Positions 44,264 through 52,267 of a stretch of DNA of 64,000 nt are shown piece after piece. The notes under the pieces were generated by a model. It did not search any database. It was not told the DNA's origin and saw nothing but the letters and a program-made list of their open reading frames with translations. Each line of letters begins with the position of its first letter. Positions within the stretch are counted from its first letter, which is position 1. The DNA comes from Lactiplantibacillus nangangensis (GTDB lineage Bacteria > Bacillota > Bacilli > Lactobacillales > Lactobacillaceae), in NCBI RefSeq assembly GCF_005405065.1, contig NZ_BJDI01000006.1:57699-121698 (forward strand), in the 5' to 3' direction. A program made the translations under genes and the position numbers.

Positions 44264-45253
44264 ATGGATGCAACAAGAAACGTCATCATCGATTGTGATC
44301 CGGGTATCGATGATAGTTTGGCGCTGTTACTAGCGCTGAATGCCCCAGAATTAAATGTGGTCGGGATTACGACCGTTTGTGGGAATGTGCCCACCCATAT
44401 TGGCGCTGAAAACGCGTTAAAGGTGTTAGCTTTGGCAGATCGATTGGATGTTCCGGTCTATTTAGGCGCCAATCGACCGTTAAAAGTGGACTATGTCAGC
44501 GCGCAAGACACGCATGGCGAAGATGGGCTCGGTAATAGCCATCTGCCTGCCGTGACCACGGTCCATGCCGGGCAAGATGCCGTGAGCTTTATTCTCGATA
44601 CGCTCGATGAAGATCCCACTACTTCGATTTTGGCGTTGGGACCGCTGACGAATATTGCGGAAGCCTTGCAACGTGACACGGCCGCATTTGCCGCCGTTGA
44701 CCAATTTGTGCTGATGGGTGGCAACTATAAGAGCCATGGTAACTGTTCACCAGTCGCCGAATATAATTTTTGGTGTGATCCGGATGCGGCTAAAATGGTA
44801 TTTGACCTGATGCCGGTGCCGATTCACATGGTTGGGCTGGACGTCACGCGTCAAATCGTGCTAACGCCTAGTTTATTAGAATATATGAAAGATATTAACC
44901 CTGAAATGGGGAGCTTTATTGAAAAAATCACGCGATTCTATTTTGATTTTCACTGGCAATATGAGCGCGTGATTGGTTGTGTGATCAATGATCCTTTGGC
45001 TGTCGCTTACTTGATTGATCCAACAATTTTGACTGGCTTTGAGGCCTACACGACTGTCGTGGCGACGGATGATGTGGCCCGGGGTGAATCAATGGTCGAT
45101 GATCATCATTTTTGGCATCGTTCGCCGAACAGTTTTGTCAGTACCGATGTTAACGTTGAAGCCTTTTGGCGCTTGTTCTTAACGCAAGTTTTGGGGGCGA
45201 CTGAACCTGACTTGACGACGACTTTGCACCAATTATTGGCGGTGGGCGCATGA
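44264..45253 (+). CDS. Nucleoside hydrolase, probable queuosine hydrolase
   Basis: The N-terminal calcium site IDCDPGIDDSLALLLAL (D10, D12, D16, D17) and later ALGPLTNIA and NFWCDPDAAK identify the inosine-uridine nucleoside hydrolase family (329 aa). It splits a nucleoside into base and ribose. The preQ1-like riboswitch and the ECF S component next door point to queuosine as substrate, as for QueK-type enzymes. That specificity is inference; a purine or pyrimidine nucleoside is the alternative. It overlaps the next gene by four bases. Confidence 0.9.
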   Translation: MDATRNVIIDCDPGIDDSLALLLALNAPELNVVGITTVCGNVPTHIGAENALKVLALADRLDVPVYLGANRPLKVDYVSAQDTHGEDGLGNSHLPAVTTVHAGQDAVSFILDTLDEDPTTSILALGPLTNIAEALQRDTAAFAAVDQFVLMGGNYKSHGNCSPVAEYNFWCDPDAAKMVFDLMPVPIHMVGLDVTRQIVLTPSLLEYMKDINPEMGSFIEKITRFYFDFHWQYERVIGCVINDPLAVAYLIDPTILTGFEAYTTVVATDDVARGESMVDDHHFWHRSPNSFVSTDVNVEAFWRLFLTQVLGATEPDLTTTLHQLLAVGA

Positions 45254-45798
45254 AAAAGATTAGCACGCGGACGGTCACGTTACTTGCGCTCTGTATTGCG
45301 CTAAATGTCGTTGGTGGCAACATTGCGTTGATGTTGAAGTTGCCCGTTTACTTAGATTCGATTGGGACAGTTTTGGCGGCGGCGGTATTTGGACCGCTTG
45401 GTGGGATGCTTGCTGGTGGGATGACCGGTCTACTGATGGCGACGACTGACCTGTACTCGCTGTTCTTTATGCCCGTGCAATTGTTGACTGGGCTAGTCGC
45501 TGGTCTGTTGTACCGGCGGTTTAAACCAGCCACGTTTAAGAACAATTGGTGGTTGGCGTTGGCGATTTCCTTGCCAGGAACGATCGTCAGTACCATCATT
45601 ACGGTGATCTTATTTCACGGGATTACCTCATCGGGGTCCAGTATGCTCGTCCAAGTGTTGCTGGGCACGGGGATGAGTAAGCCGCTAGCCGTGTTCTTGA
45701 TTCAAATCGGGACAGATTATGTGGATCGTTTCTTAACGGTTTACGTCGTTGCGCTAGTTTATCGTGCAATTCGCTATAAATTACCACAAGCTAATTGA
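45250..45798 (+). CDS. ECF transporter S component, probable queuine/queuosine-type uptake
   Basis: Six hydrophobic segments in 182 residues and the block LPVYLDSIGTVLAAAVFGPLGGMLAGGMTG are typical of substrate-binding S components. It binds a vitamin-like compound and works with a shared ECF energising module elsewhere in the genome. Coupling to the nucleoside hydrolase behind a preQ1-like riboswitch suggests a queuosine precursor (QrtT-like). Named substrate is inference. Confidence 0.88.
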   Translation: MKKISTRTVTLLALCIALNVVGGNIALMLKLPVYLDSIGTVLAAAVFGPLGGMLAGGMTGLLMATTDLYSLFFMPVQLLTGLVAGLLYRRFKPATFKNNWWLALAISLPGTIVSTIITVILFHGITSSGSSMLVQVLLGTGMSKPLAVFLIQIGTDYVDRFLTVYVVALVYRAIRYKLPQAN

Positions 45799-45806
45799 GG
45801 TTGTTT

Positions 45807-45833
45807 GACGCTCATTTTTGGGCGTCTTTTTTT
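45807..45833 (+). terminator. Terminator of the queuosine salvage operon
   Basis: GACGC pairs with GCGTC, followed by seven T. Confidence 0.8.
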
Positions 45834-45845
45834 GAAAATTTTTCC

Positions 45846-45876
45846 TTGACCCTCACGCCACGTCAGCCCTTAAACT
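45846..45876 (+). promoter_or_regulatory. MerR-type promoter with 19-base spacer
   Basis: TTGACC (45846-45851) and TAAACT (45871-45876) are 19 bases apart. CTCACG and CGTCAG form an imperfect dyad in the spacer. This fits autoregulation by the MerR/TipAS gene just downstream. Confidence 0.75.
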
Positions 45877-45902
45877 CAAAAGTGTTGAAAGGAGATTTTT
45901 TG

Positions 45903-46655
45903 ATGGCTTATCAAATCAAGCAGTTAGCTGAACTAGCCGGAGTCAGTGTCCGCACTTTACGCTATTACGATGAAATTGGCTTATTACCACCAGCCTATGT
46001 TGGTGAGAATGGATATCGCTATTATGAAACGGCCCAGGTGGATCAACTCCAACAGATTCGGTTGTATCGGGCGATGCAAGTGCCGTTAGCTGAAATCAAG
46101 CCACTACTAACCCAGTCACCCGCGCAGACCGTGACCGCGTTAAAGCATCAATACCAACAGTTATTGGCTCAGCGCCAACAACTAGACAACTTACTCACCC
46201 TGATTCAGACTACGATTAAGACGCAAGCAGGAGGAACGCAAATGACCGATGCAGAAAAATTTGCCGCTTTTAAACAACAAAAACTTAACGAAAACGAGCA
46301 CAATTACGGTGCAGAACTTAGGCACAAGTACGATGGGCCAACATTGGCGGCCGCAAATGAGCGTTTTTCGAAGCTGTCGCAGGCCGATTACACTGCGATG
46401 CAAGCAATCGAAGCTCAGCTGCTGGCGGACCTGAAGACCCGGCCGGCTCTGGATAGTCCGCTGGCTCAACGTATTTATGACGCGCATAAACGGTGGTTGC
46501 GTTATAGCTGGTCAAACTATTCCGCTGAGATGCACCGCAATCTAGCCGCCATGTATCAAGCAGATGAGCGGTTTCAAAGTTATTATGATGATCGTGCGGG
46601 GCAGGGGGCGGCGGCGTTGCTTTGCCAAATTATTGACCGTTATGCCCAGGACTGA
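45903..46655 (+). CDS. MerR family regulator with TipAS antibiotic-recognition domain
   Basis: The N-terminal MerR part (YQIKQLAELAGVSVRTLRYYDEIGLLPP) and dimerisation helix run to about residue 105, and a TipAS-like domain follows (about 115-250, with SNYSAEMHRNLAAMYQADERFQSYYDD). TipAS domains bind thiopeptides and other large ligands, which activates the regulator. The ATG at 45903 follows AAAGGAG. It converges with the HrtAB-like exporter genes, which it may control. Confidence 0.9.
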   Translation: MAYQIKQLAELAGVSVRTLRYYDEIGLLPPAYVGENGYRYYETAQVDQLQQIRLYRAMQVPLAEIKPLLTQSPAQTVTALKHQYQQLLAQRQQLDNLLTLIQTTIKTQAGGTQMTDAEKFAAFKQQKLNENEHNYGAELRHKYDGPTLAAANERFSKLSQADYTAMQAIEAQLLADLKTRPALDSPLAQRIYDAHKRWLRYSWSNYSAEMHRNLAAMYQADERFQSYYDDRAGQGAAALLCQIIDRYAQD

Positions 46656-46665
46656 TTGAGATACC

Positions 46666-46715
46666 AAAAGATGGCGCCAAGCTAGCAAAAAACTGCTAAC
46701 TTGGCGCCATCTTTT
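46666..46715. terminator. Long bidirectional terminator
   Basis: AAAAGATGGCGCCAAG..TAGCA pairs with TGCTA..CTTGGCGCCATCTTTT across a short A-rich loop. Confidence 0.92.
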
Positions 46716-46726
46716 AGGTTGAAGCA

Positions 46727-47401
46727 TTAGGCTTGGCGCGTCATAACGCCGTCTTCGATGCGATAAACCACGTCACAATGGCTAATTAAGCGTTGGTCAT
46801 GCGTGACCATTACGATGGCCTTATTGTGTTGATGGGCTTCTTTCGCTAGGCGTTCGACGACATCGATTGATCGCGGCGTGTCTAAGCTAGCGGTCGGTTC
46901 GTCGGCCAGAATAACGCTTGGATCATTGTAGAGCGCCCGGACGATTGCGACCCGTTGGCGCTCACCGCCAGATAACTCGTTGGGATAGGCGGTGGCTTCT
47001 TCGCTCAAAGCTAGTTCAGCTAATAGTTTTTGGGCACGTTCCTTTTGAAATGGCCGCTTTGCCATTTTATCGACGAGTTTCAATTGTTCGGTGACGTTCA
47101 AAAAGGGAATCAAGTTTGAACTTTGTAAAATAAAGCCAATCTCGTTAAAGCGATAATCGAGGCGCGCTTTTTCAGTTTGGGTAGCTAATTCAGTGCCGTT
47201 CAGTAACACTTGACCACTTGTGGGTGTCTGTAACCCGGCCGCAATGGTTAGAAAGGTACTTTTACCAGAGCCAGATGGCCCAATAATGGCAACGAATTGA
47301 CCGGCGGCAACCTCAAAGTTTGCGTCTTTTAGCGCGGTCACGGCGGTATGGCCGTGGCCGAATTCTTTATTGATTTGTTTTAAAGCTAAAACTGCTGTCA
47401 T
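46727..47401 (-). CDS. ABC transporter ATP-binding protein (HrtA-like)
   Basis: Walker A GPSGSGKST, signature LSGGERQRVAIVRA and Walker B VILADEPTASLD, with VTHDQR as switch, match MacB/HrtA-type ATPases. It is 14 bases downstream of its FtsX-type permease gene. In lactic acid bacteria close relatives export haem (HrtAB) or antimicrobials. Substrate not proven. Confidence 0.9.
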   Translation of the reverse strand: MTAVLALKQINKEFGHGHTAVTALKDANFEVAAGQFVAIIGPSGSGKSTFLTIAAGLQTPTSGQVLLNGTELATQTEKARLDYRFNEIGFILQSSNLIPFLNVTEQLKLVDKMAKRPFQKERAQKLLAELALSEEATAYPNELSGGERQRVAIVRALYNDPSVILADEPTASLDTPRSIDVVERLAKEAHQHNKAIVMVTHDQRLISHCDVVYRIEDGVMTRQA

Positions 47402-47415
47402 AGAAATTCCTCCTT

Positions 47416-48483
47416 TTAACCGATAGCGATGGCGGGGTCAATGTTGGCAACGGTCCGCCATGAAAGTAGGGCACCGATGACTGCCGCGGCGAGTAGGGCC
47501 AAACTATAGCCGCCGAATTGGGGCCAGTTGATGACGAACGGTAGGCCAGCTGGCATAATTTGCGCGAGACTGACTGTAATTCCTAAGCCAATGACGATGC
47601 CAATCACGGCCATGGCGATACTTTGAGTGAGCAAGGCCGCTAGAATATGTTTTGTGCCAATGCCTTGAACTTTCAAGACGCCAAAGAGGGCTTGCTTTTG
47701 TAAGGTTAGCACGAACATAAAGATCCCGATGATGGCCAATGCGATGGCAAATAAGAAGTAGATCATCGTGTTCAACGTTAATTGTTCGGCGCTGTAGCCG
47801 GGTAACTTATTGATAAAGGTGGCCATCGTTAAATGCTGAAGACCGCCGTGGTTTGACTGTTTAAAGGCCCCATTTTTTGCGACGAAGCCATTGATTGTTT
47901 GTTGATCGCCACTAGTGACGGGCATGTCTTTCAACCGATTTAAGGTTGCCACGTCGGTGTAAACGGTGGGCGCAATCATATAAGTGCTGCTGGCGTAGAT
48001 TCCCACGATCTTAGCCGTCTTTTTGGTTGTGCCTAAGCGTACCCGTTGACCAAGTTTATAACCGTCAGCTTTTAAACTGGCTGAAATGATTAGTTGGTTT
48101 TTACCGTTGATACGATGTCCGCTAGTGATTTTAGGCATGATAAAGCCCTTGCGGCTAGTGGCCAGCGCACTCACGTTAGTCTTGTGCGCATTTTTAGTGG
48201 TGCGCAAAGTACCGGAAAGCGTGGCTAAAGGTGCAACTTGATTCCCCTTAATATATTTCTGGTCGGCTAATTTGACTTGGGAAGCTGATAACGTTTCGTT
48301 CGCATTTTGATTTAAATACACATCGCTCGCTTGCCAGTTGTCAATGGCTTCGCGATTCCCGTTGGAGAGGCCGTTAGCTAGTCCAGCTAACATGAAGACC
48401 ACCAGGGAAATTAATAATAAGACCCCACTGAGTAAGCTATAACGCAGCTTTTCGTGGCGCATTTCTTTGAGTCCTAAATACAT
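47416..48483 (-). CDS. FtsX-type ABC permease (HrtB-like)
   Basis: The N-terminus MYLGLKEMRHEKLRYSLLSGVLLLISLVVFMLAGLANGL resembles HrtB haem exporters and DevC-like permeases. One N-terminal membrane helix, an extracellular domain of about 200 residues and three C-terminal helices make the classic FtsX layout. The ATG at 48483 has GGAGG before it; the earlier in-frame start at 48564 lies upstream of the promoter. It is first in the two-gene operon. Confidence 0.88.
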   Translation of the reverse strand: MYLGLKEMRHEKLRYSLLSGVLLLISLVVFMLAGLANGLSNGNREAIDNWQASDVYLNQNANETLSASQVKLADQKYIKGNQVAPLATLSGTLRTTKNAHKTNVSALATSRKGFIMPKITSGHRINGKNQLIISASLKADGYKLGQRVRLGTTKKTAKIVGIYASSTYMIAPTVYTDVATLNRLKDMPVTSGDQQTINGFVAKNGAFKQSNHGGLQHLTMATFINKLPGYSAEQLTLNTMIYFLFAIALAIIGIFMFVLTLQKQALFGVLKVQGIGTKHILAALLTQSIAMAVIGIVIGLGITVSLAQIMPAGLPFVINWPQFGGYSLALLAAAVIGALLSWRTVANIDPAIAIG

Positions 48484-48509
48484 AATCGGTGCCTCCTTTT
48501 TAATTTCAC

Positions 48510-48564
48510 TTATCGATTGATAAACGAATAACGAAAGCATAGCATCAAATGTGGCGGCTGGCAA
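48510..48564 (-). promoter_or_regulatory. Promoter and candidate operator of the HrtBA-like genes
   Basis: On the minus strand TTGCCA (48559-48564) and TATGCT (48536-48541) are 17 bases apart. TTATCAATCGATAA (48510-48523), a near-perfect palindrome, follows just downstream of the start point. That is a typical place for a repressor. Confidence 0.65.
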
Positions 48565-48669
48565 GTCATAATATTATGAAATTTATGATTTGATCGAGAT
48601 GAAATCATTTCGATTCTAAGGAAAAGGCTGGTATGATTAGCTTATTCAAGAGAGGCAGGTTTTTAAAAA

Positions 48670-49185
48670 ATGGCAAAAAAAAGTTTTAACCATCAGGCAG
48701 CTATGGTTGCTGGAATTACGGGTGGCGTGATTTCTGGTTTAGTCAAATTAGGTTGGGAAAATATCTTACCCCCACGGACAGCGGCACGGGATCAAACGAA
48801 TCCACCACAGCAGTTATTGCAACAAGTTGGGATTCCCGCCAGTGTGACCCATGCGACGTATACGTATTCTGGGCACGAATTGCCAGCCATGAGTTATATG
48901 ATGCATTTTGGTTTTTCGACCACGTTTGCCGTGGCGTACAGTTTATGGGCTCGCAAGCATCCAAAGGCTAAAGCTGGAAGCAGTGCTTTGTTTGGGCTGG
49001 GGATTTTCGGAGCTTTCCATCATATGATTCTGCCAGCATTAGGCACAATTCCTCGCGCCAAAGACCAACCAGCAGAAGAACACATTTCAGAAGCCATCGG
49101 GCATGTGTTATGGATGTGGACAGCTGATTGGGTAAGTGCGACGGTTTATCAACGGCTAACAGCCAGCAAAAAGTCAGCTAAGTAG
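48670..49185 (+). CDS. YagU family (DUF1440) membrane protein
   Basis: The 171-residue protein has the YagU blocks GGVISGLVKLGWENILPPRTAARDQTNPP and GIFGAFHHMILPALG, with three or four membrane segments. The E. coli homologue has been linked to acid tolerance. The ATG follows AGAGAGGCAGG. A single-gene unit followed by element B copy 3. Confidence 0.9.
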   Translation: MAKKSFNHQAAMVAGITGGVISGLVKLGWENILPPRTAARDQTNPPQQLLQQVGIPASVTHATYTYSGHELPAMSYMMHFGFSTTFAVAYSLWARKHPKAKAGSSALFGLGIFGAFHHMILPALGTIPRAKDQPAEEHISEAIGHVLWMWTADWVSATVYQRLTASKKSAK

Positions 49186-49207
49186 CTGTACGTTTTGTTG
49201 CCACTCT

Positions 49208-49343
49208 GGTTGGCCCCCAAATGGCTGGAACGTGGTGGCCACATTTTCGAGCCAAAAAGCGGTCTCGAAAGCTGGGCTTTTACTAAGTCGAGCAGCCCAC
49301 TCGCCTAAGTAAAATTTCACCACTGAGCCATTTGGGGGCCGCC
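49208..49343 (-). repeat. Structured element B, copy 3 (inverted)
   Basis: Read on the minus strand the outer stem GGCGGCCCCCAAATGGCT pairs with AGCCATTTGGGGGCCAACC. Inner stems CGAGT-type, TTTTACT/AGTAAAA and TTTCGAG/CTCGAAA are kept, as is GTGGCCACCACGTTCCA. It faces copy 4 in opposite orientation, 210 bases away. Confidence 0.82.
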
Positions 49344-49409
49344 TGACGTTATATGACTGGTCGTTTACAATTAGCAGAAAATAGGGCCTTATAGGCTATC
49401 TAGCTGAGA

Positions 49410-49512
49410 GGTTGGCGGTAAAATACTAGAACGCCTTGAGCTATTTTGAAGCCAAAGGGCAGTCTTAAAAACTGAAATTTTAGGTCGCAATCTATCGGCT
49501 AAAATGATTTTT
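49410..49512 (-). repeat. Decayed copy of structured element B
   Basis: GGTTGGCGG, CTAGAACG, GAAGCCAAAGGGCAGTCTTA and AACTGAAATTTTAGG follow copy 3 in order with many changes. It lies between copies 3 and 4. Confidence 0.5.
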
Positions 49513-49553
49513 TTCGTAGGTTGATTGAATGGCTGATTAGTTATTTAACGCCG

Positions 49554-49689
49554 GGCGGTCCAGAATTGGCTCAGTGGTGAAGTTTATCTTAGGCGGATGG
49601 TTTTTCCGTCTTAGATAAAGCCCGGCTTGTGAGACCGCCCTTTGGCTCACAACCGTGGCCACCACGTTCCAGCCAATTCTGGGCCAACC
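49554..49689 (+). repeat. Structured element B, copy 4
   Basis: GGTCCAGAATTGGCT pairs with AGCCAATTCTGGGCC. The inner stem reads TTTATCTTAGGCGG with CCGTCTTAGATAAA, and the second inner stem is TTGTGAG with CTCACAA. Both differ from the other copies on both arms, so pairing is kept. GTGGCCACCACGTTCCA is identical to the other copies. The gap 49186-49821 holds no gene. Confidence 0.85.
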
Positions 49690-49821
49690 AGAGTGGGAAC
49701 GAACTAATTCTCTGAGTAATTTCTAATTCTTTTCTCATTTACGAATAATTTGTGCTAAAATGTTAATATTGTGTGGCAATTTTGGCGAAATTAGCCATAA
49801 ATGGGAACGGAGAGATTGATT

Positions 49822-51141
49822 TTGAAGCAAGAAACGCAAATGAAAACTTATCATCACTTACGCCTGAGTTTAGGCTGGCAGATTTTGATTGGGTTGGTTT
49901 TAGGCATTATTTTAGGTGTGGTTTTTTATGGTAACAAGACCGCGATTACGGCAATGCAAAATATTGGGACGATGTTCATTAGCTTAATTCAAATGATCGT
50001 CCTCCCAATCGTGGTTGCTTGTCTGATTACTGGGATTGCCAATATGGGCGACTTGAAAAAGCTTGGCCGAATTGGTGGTAAGACAATTATTTATTTCGAA
50101 ATCATGACGACGATTGCGATTGGTCTTGGGTTATTGGTCGGAAATGTGTTTCATCCTGGTGATTACATCAATATCCATCAGTTGCATTCATCGAATATCA
50201 GTCAGTACGTGGCGACCGCGAAAACGGTCTCGCATAATGGCATTTGGTCAACTGTGATGGGCATTATTCCAACCAACGTCTTCAAGTCCCTCTCAGCGGG
50301 GGACATGATTCCCGTGATTTTCTTTGCCGTTTTCTTTGGGTTAGGAACGGCTGCCATTGGTGAGCAGGGTAAGATTATCTTGGACTTCATGAATGCGGTC
50401 GCCGAAGCCATGTTTAAAGTGACGAATTGGGTCATGCATACCGCGCCAATCGGGGTCTGTGCACTGATTGGCGTGACCGTGGCAGAGATGGGACTCAAGG
50501 CGTTAGCACCACTGGGGTATTTTATCGTGCTGGCGTATGCCACGATGGCAATTTTTATTGTCGTCGTCATGGGCGTGGTCGCGCGGCTGTTTGGCCTTAA
50601 TATTTGGCACTTGCTACGGGTGATCCGCGATGAAATGATTCTCGGTTTCTCGACCGCGAGTTCCGAAGCGGCCTTGCCAAAAATTATTGATAAAATGGGG
50701 AAATATGGTGTCAGCCAAGGGATTGTTTCCTTCGTTGTGCCGACGGGCTACACGTTTAATCTTGATGGTTCGGCCATTTATCAATCATTAGCGGCACTGT
50801 TTTTGGCGCAAGCGTATGGGATTCATTTGTCGCTGAGCCAGCAAATCACGTTACTAATTGTGTTGATGATTACGTCCAAAGGGATTGCCGGCGTCCCCGG
50901 CGCGTCGTTCGTAGTTTTACTGGCGACGATTTCGTCCATTGGTGTTCCAGTGCAAGGCTTGGCCTTCATTGCCGGAATTGACCGATTAGTTGATATGGGT
51001 CGAACCGTAGTCAATGTGGTTGGTAATTCACTAGCCGCAGTCATTATCGGTAAATCTGAACACGAATTTGATCCAAAAATGGCGGATGATTATTTAGCTG
51101 AAATCAAGGCTGGACATCATGCTGCAGCAATTTCAAAGTAA
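49822..51141 (+). CDS. Dicarboxylate/amino acid:cation symporter (GltP/DctA family)
   Basis: The protein has about eight membrane segments and two hairpin loops with the family motifs: STASSEAALPK, GYTFNLDGSAIYQSLAALF (substrate and ion site NLDG) and SKGIAGVPGASFVVL. It takes up glutamate, aspartate or C4-dicarboxylates with protons or Na+. The start is uncertain: TTG at 49822 has GGAGAG at good distance, ATG at 49801 has no such site, and ATG at 49840 lies just before the conserved N-terminus. Confidence 0.92.
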   Translation: MKQETQMKTYHHLRLSLGWQILIGLVLGIILGVVFYGNKTAITAMQNIGTMFISLIQMIVLPIVVACLITGIANMGDLKKLGRIGGKTIIYFEIMTTIAIGLGLLVGNVFHPGDYINIHQLHSSNISQYVATAKTVSHNGIWSTVMGIIPTNVFKSLSAGDMIPVIFFAVFFGLGTAAIGEQGKIILDFMNAVAEAMFKVTNWVMHTAPIGVCALIGVTVAEMGLKALAPLGYFIVLAYATMAIFIVVVMGVVARLFGLNIWHLLRVIRDEMILGFSTASSEAALPKIIDKMGKYGVSQGIVSFVVPTGYTFNLDGSAIYQSLAALFLAQAYGIHLSLSQQITLLIVLMITSKGIAGVPGASFVVLLATISSIGVPVQGLAFIAGIDRLVDMGRTVVNVVGNSLAAVIIGKSEHEFDPKMADDYLAEIKAGHHAAAISK

Positions 51142-51157
51142 AAAACTAAGTTTCATT

Positions 51158-51187
51158 AAAAAGGACTGACTAAATCAGTCCTTTTTT
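51158..51187. terminator. Terminator after the symporter gene
   Basis: AAAAAGGACTGA pairs with TCAGTCCTTTTT. Confidence 0.9.
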
Positions 51188-51206
51188 AATGGGTTGGAGG
51201 TAAGTG

Positions 51207-51887
51207 ATGATTGGCACATTTTTTAACGTTGGGATGATTTTAGTCGGTTGTACGATTGGCAGTTTATTTAAAAAGGGCATTAAGCCTGCTTATCACGATA
51301 TTTTGATGCAAGCATTGGGACTCGCGGCGATGTTGATTGGGATTAATGCAGTCGTGCAGCGGATGCCTCAAAGTAAATATCCGGTGCTATTTATTGTGAG
51401 TCTTGCGCTCGGTGGGCTGATTGGCCAAGCCTTGGATCTGCAAGGGCATTTCGATAAGTTGGTTGGTAAATTCTCAGGTGGTAATTTGGCGGAAGGGCTC
51501 GCCACGGCCATTTTGCTCTATTGTATTGGGTCGTTGTCGATTTTGGGACCAATTGAGGCGGCCTTAAAGCACGATTACACGTTCTTGTTCACGAATGGCA
51601 TGTTGGATGGGATTACGTCAATTGTGTTAGCCTCGACGTTTGGCTTCGGGATTGCGATTGCGGCCGGGGTGCTATTTGCGTGGCAAGGCTCACTCTATGT
51701 TTTGGCATTAGTTTTAAAAGGCGCGCTGAGTACGACGATTTTGACGGAAATTACGATTGTTGGGGGAATTTTGATTCTTGGCTCTGGTCTAGGGCTATTA
51801 AACATCAAGAAAATCAACACGCTGAATTTATTACCAGCATTAATTGTGCCACCAATCGTTATTAGCATTTTACAGCTATTCCACTAA
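51207..51887 (+). CDS. DUF554 family membrane protein (YdfK-like)
   Basis: Seven hydrophobic segments in 226 residues with GTFFNVGMILVGCTIGSLF at the N-terminus and GNLAEGLATAILLYCIGSLSILGPIEAAL in the centre match DUF554. The function is unknown. TGGAGG is followed by GTGATG; I use the ATG at 51207. The following gap 51888-52265 holds element C copy 3 and a terminator. Confidence 0.9.
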   Translation: MIGTFFNVGMILVGCTIGSLFKKGIKPAYHDILMQALGLAAMLIGINAVVQRMPQSKYPVLFIVSLALGGLIGQALDLQGHFDKLVGKFSGGNLAEGLATAILLYCIGSLSILGPIEAALKHDYTFLFTNGMLDGITSIVLASTFGFGIAIAAGVLFAWQGSLYVLALVLKGALSTTILTEITIVGGILILGSGLGLLNIKKINTLNLLPALIVPPIVISILQLFH

Positions 51888-52019
51888 ACTTTGAGAGCGA
51901 TTAAATCGTCAATTCTGAGCTTGGCGATAACTAGTCAGTTTATATTTTGATGAACAATGTAATCATATTTTGGATTGTTTGGATGGACTTTAAGAAAAAT
52001 TACTTATTTATTTAGACGC

Positions 52020-52213
52020 TGCTGTCTAGCCGGAAGTTGCCACTGATTGCATCGGTCGTGAAGGTGGCGTTTGGTCGGTGTGCTGCCGGCCTTACGCCAC
52101 GGACCGGCCGGGACACTTGCGGTTTTGGCAAGGGTTCCGGGCGAGGGTCAAGACGTTTCTCAGGCTTGACCCGGTCCCAGGACCGCATGTAATCAGTGGC
52201 GACCGTAGGCGAA
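52020..52213 (-). repeat. Structured element C, copy 3 (inverted)
   Basis: Read on the minus strand, GGTCGCCACTGAT pairs with ATCAGTGGCAAC where copy 1 has GGTTGTTGTTGA with TCAACAACAACC, so the outer stem has changed on both arms. The inner hairpin GGTCAAG/CTTGACC and the CCGGG/CCCGG pair are present, and GGTCCGTGG is shared with the other copies. Confidence 0.78.
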
Positions 52214-52223
52214 AAAGACAACA

Positions 52224-52267
52224 TAAAAAAGCTGACTACCCGCAAAAAGGTGGTCAGCTTTATTTTT
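52224..52267. terminator. Terminator before the YueI gene
   Basis: AAAGCTGACTACC pairs with GGTGGTCAGCTTT across eight bases; A and T runs flank it on both sides. Confidence 0.85.
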
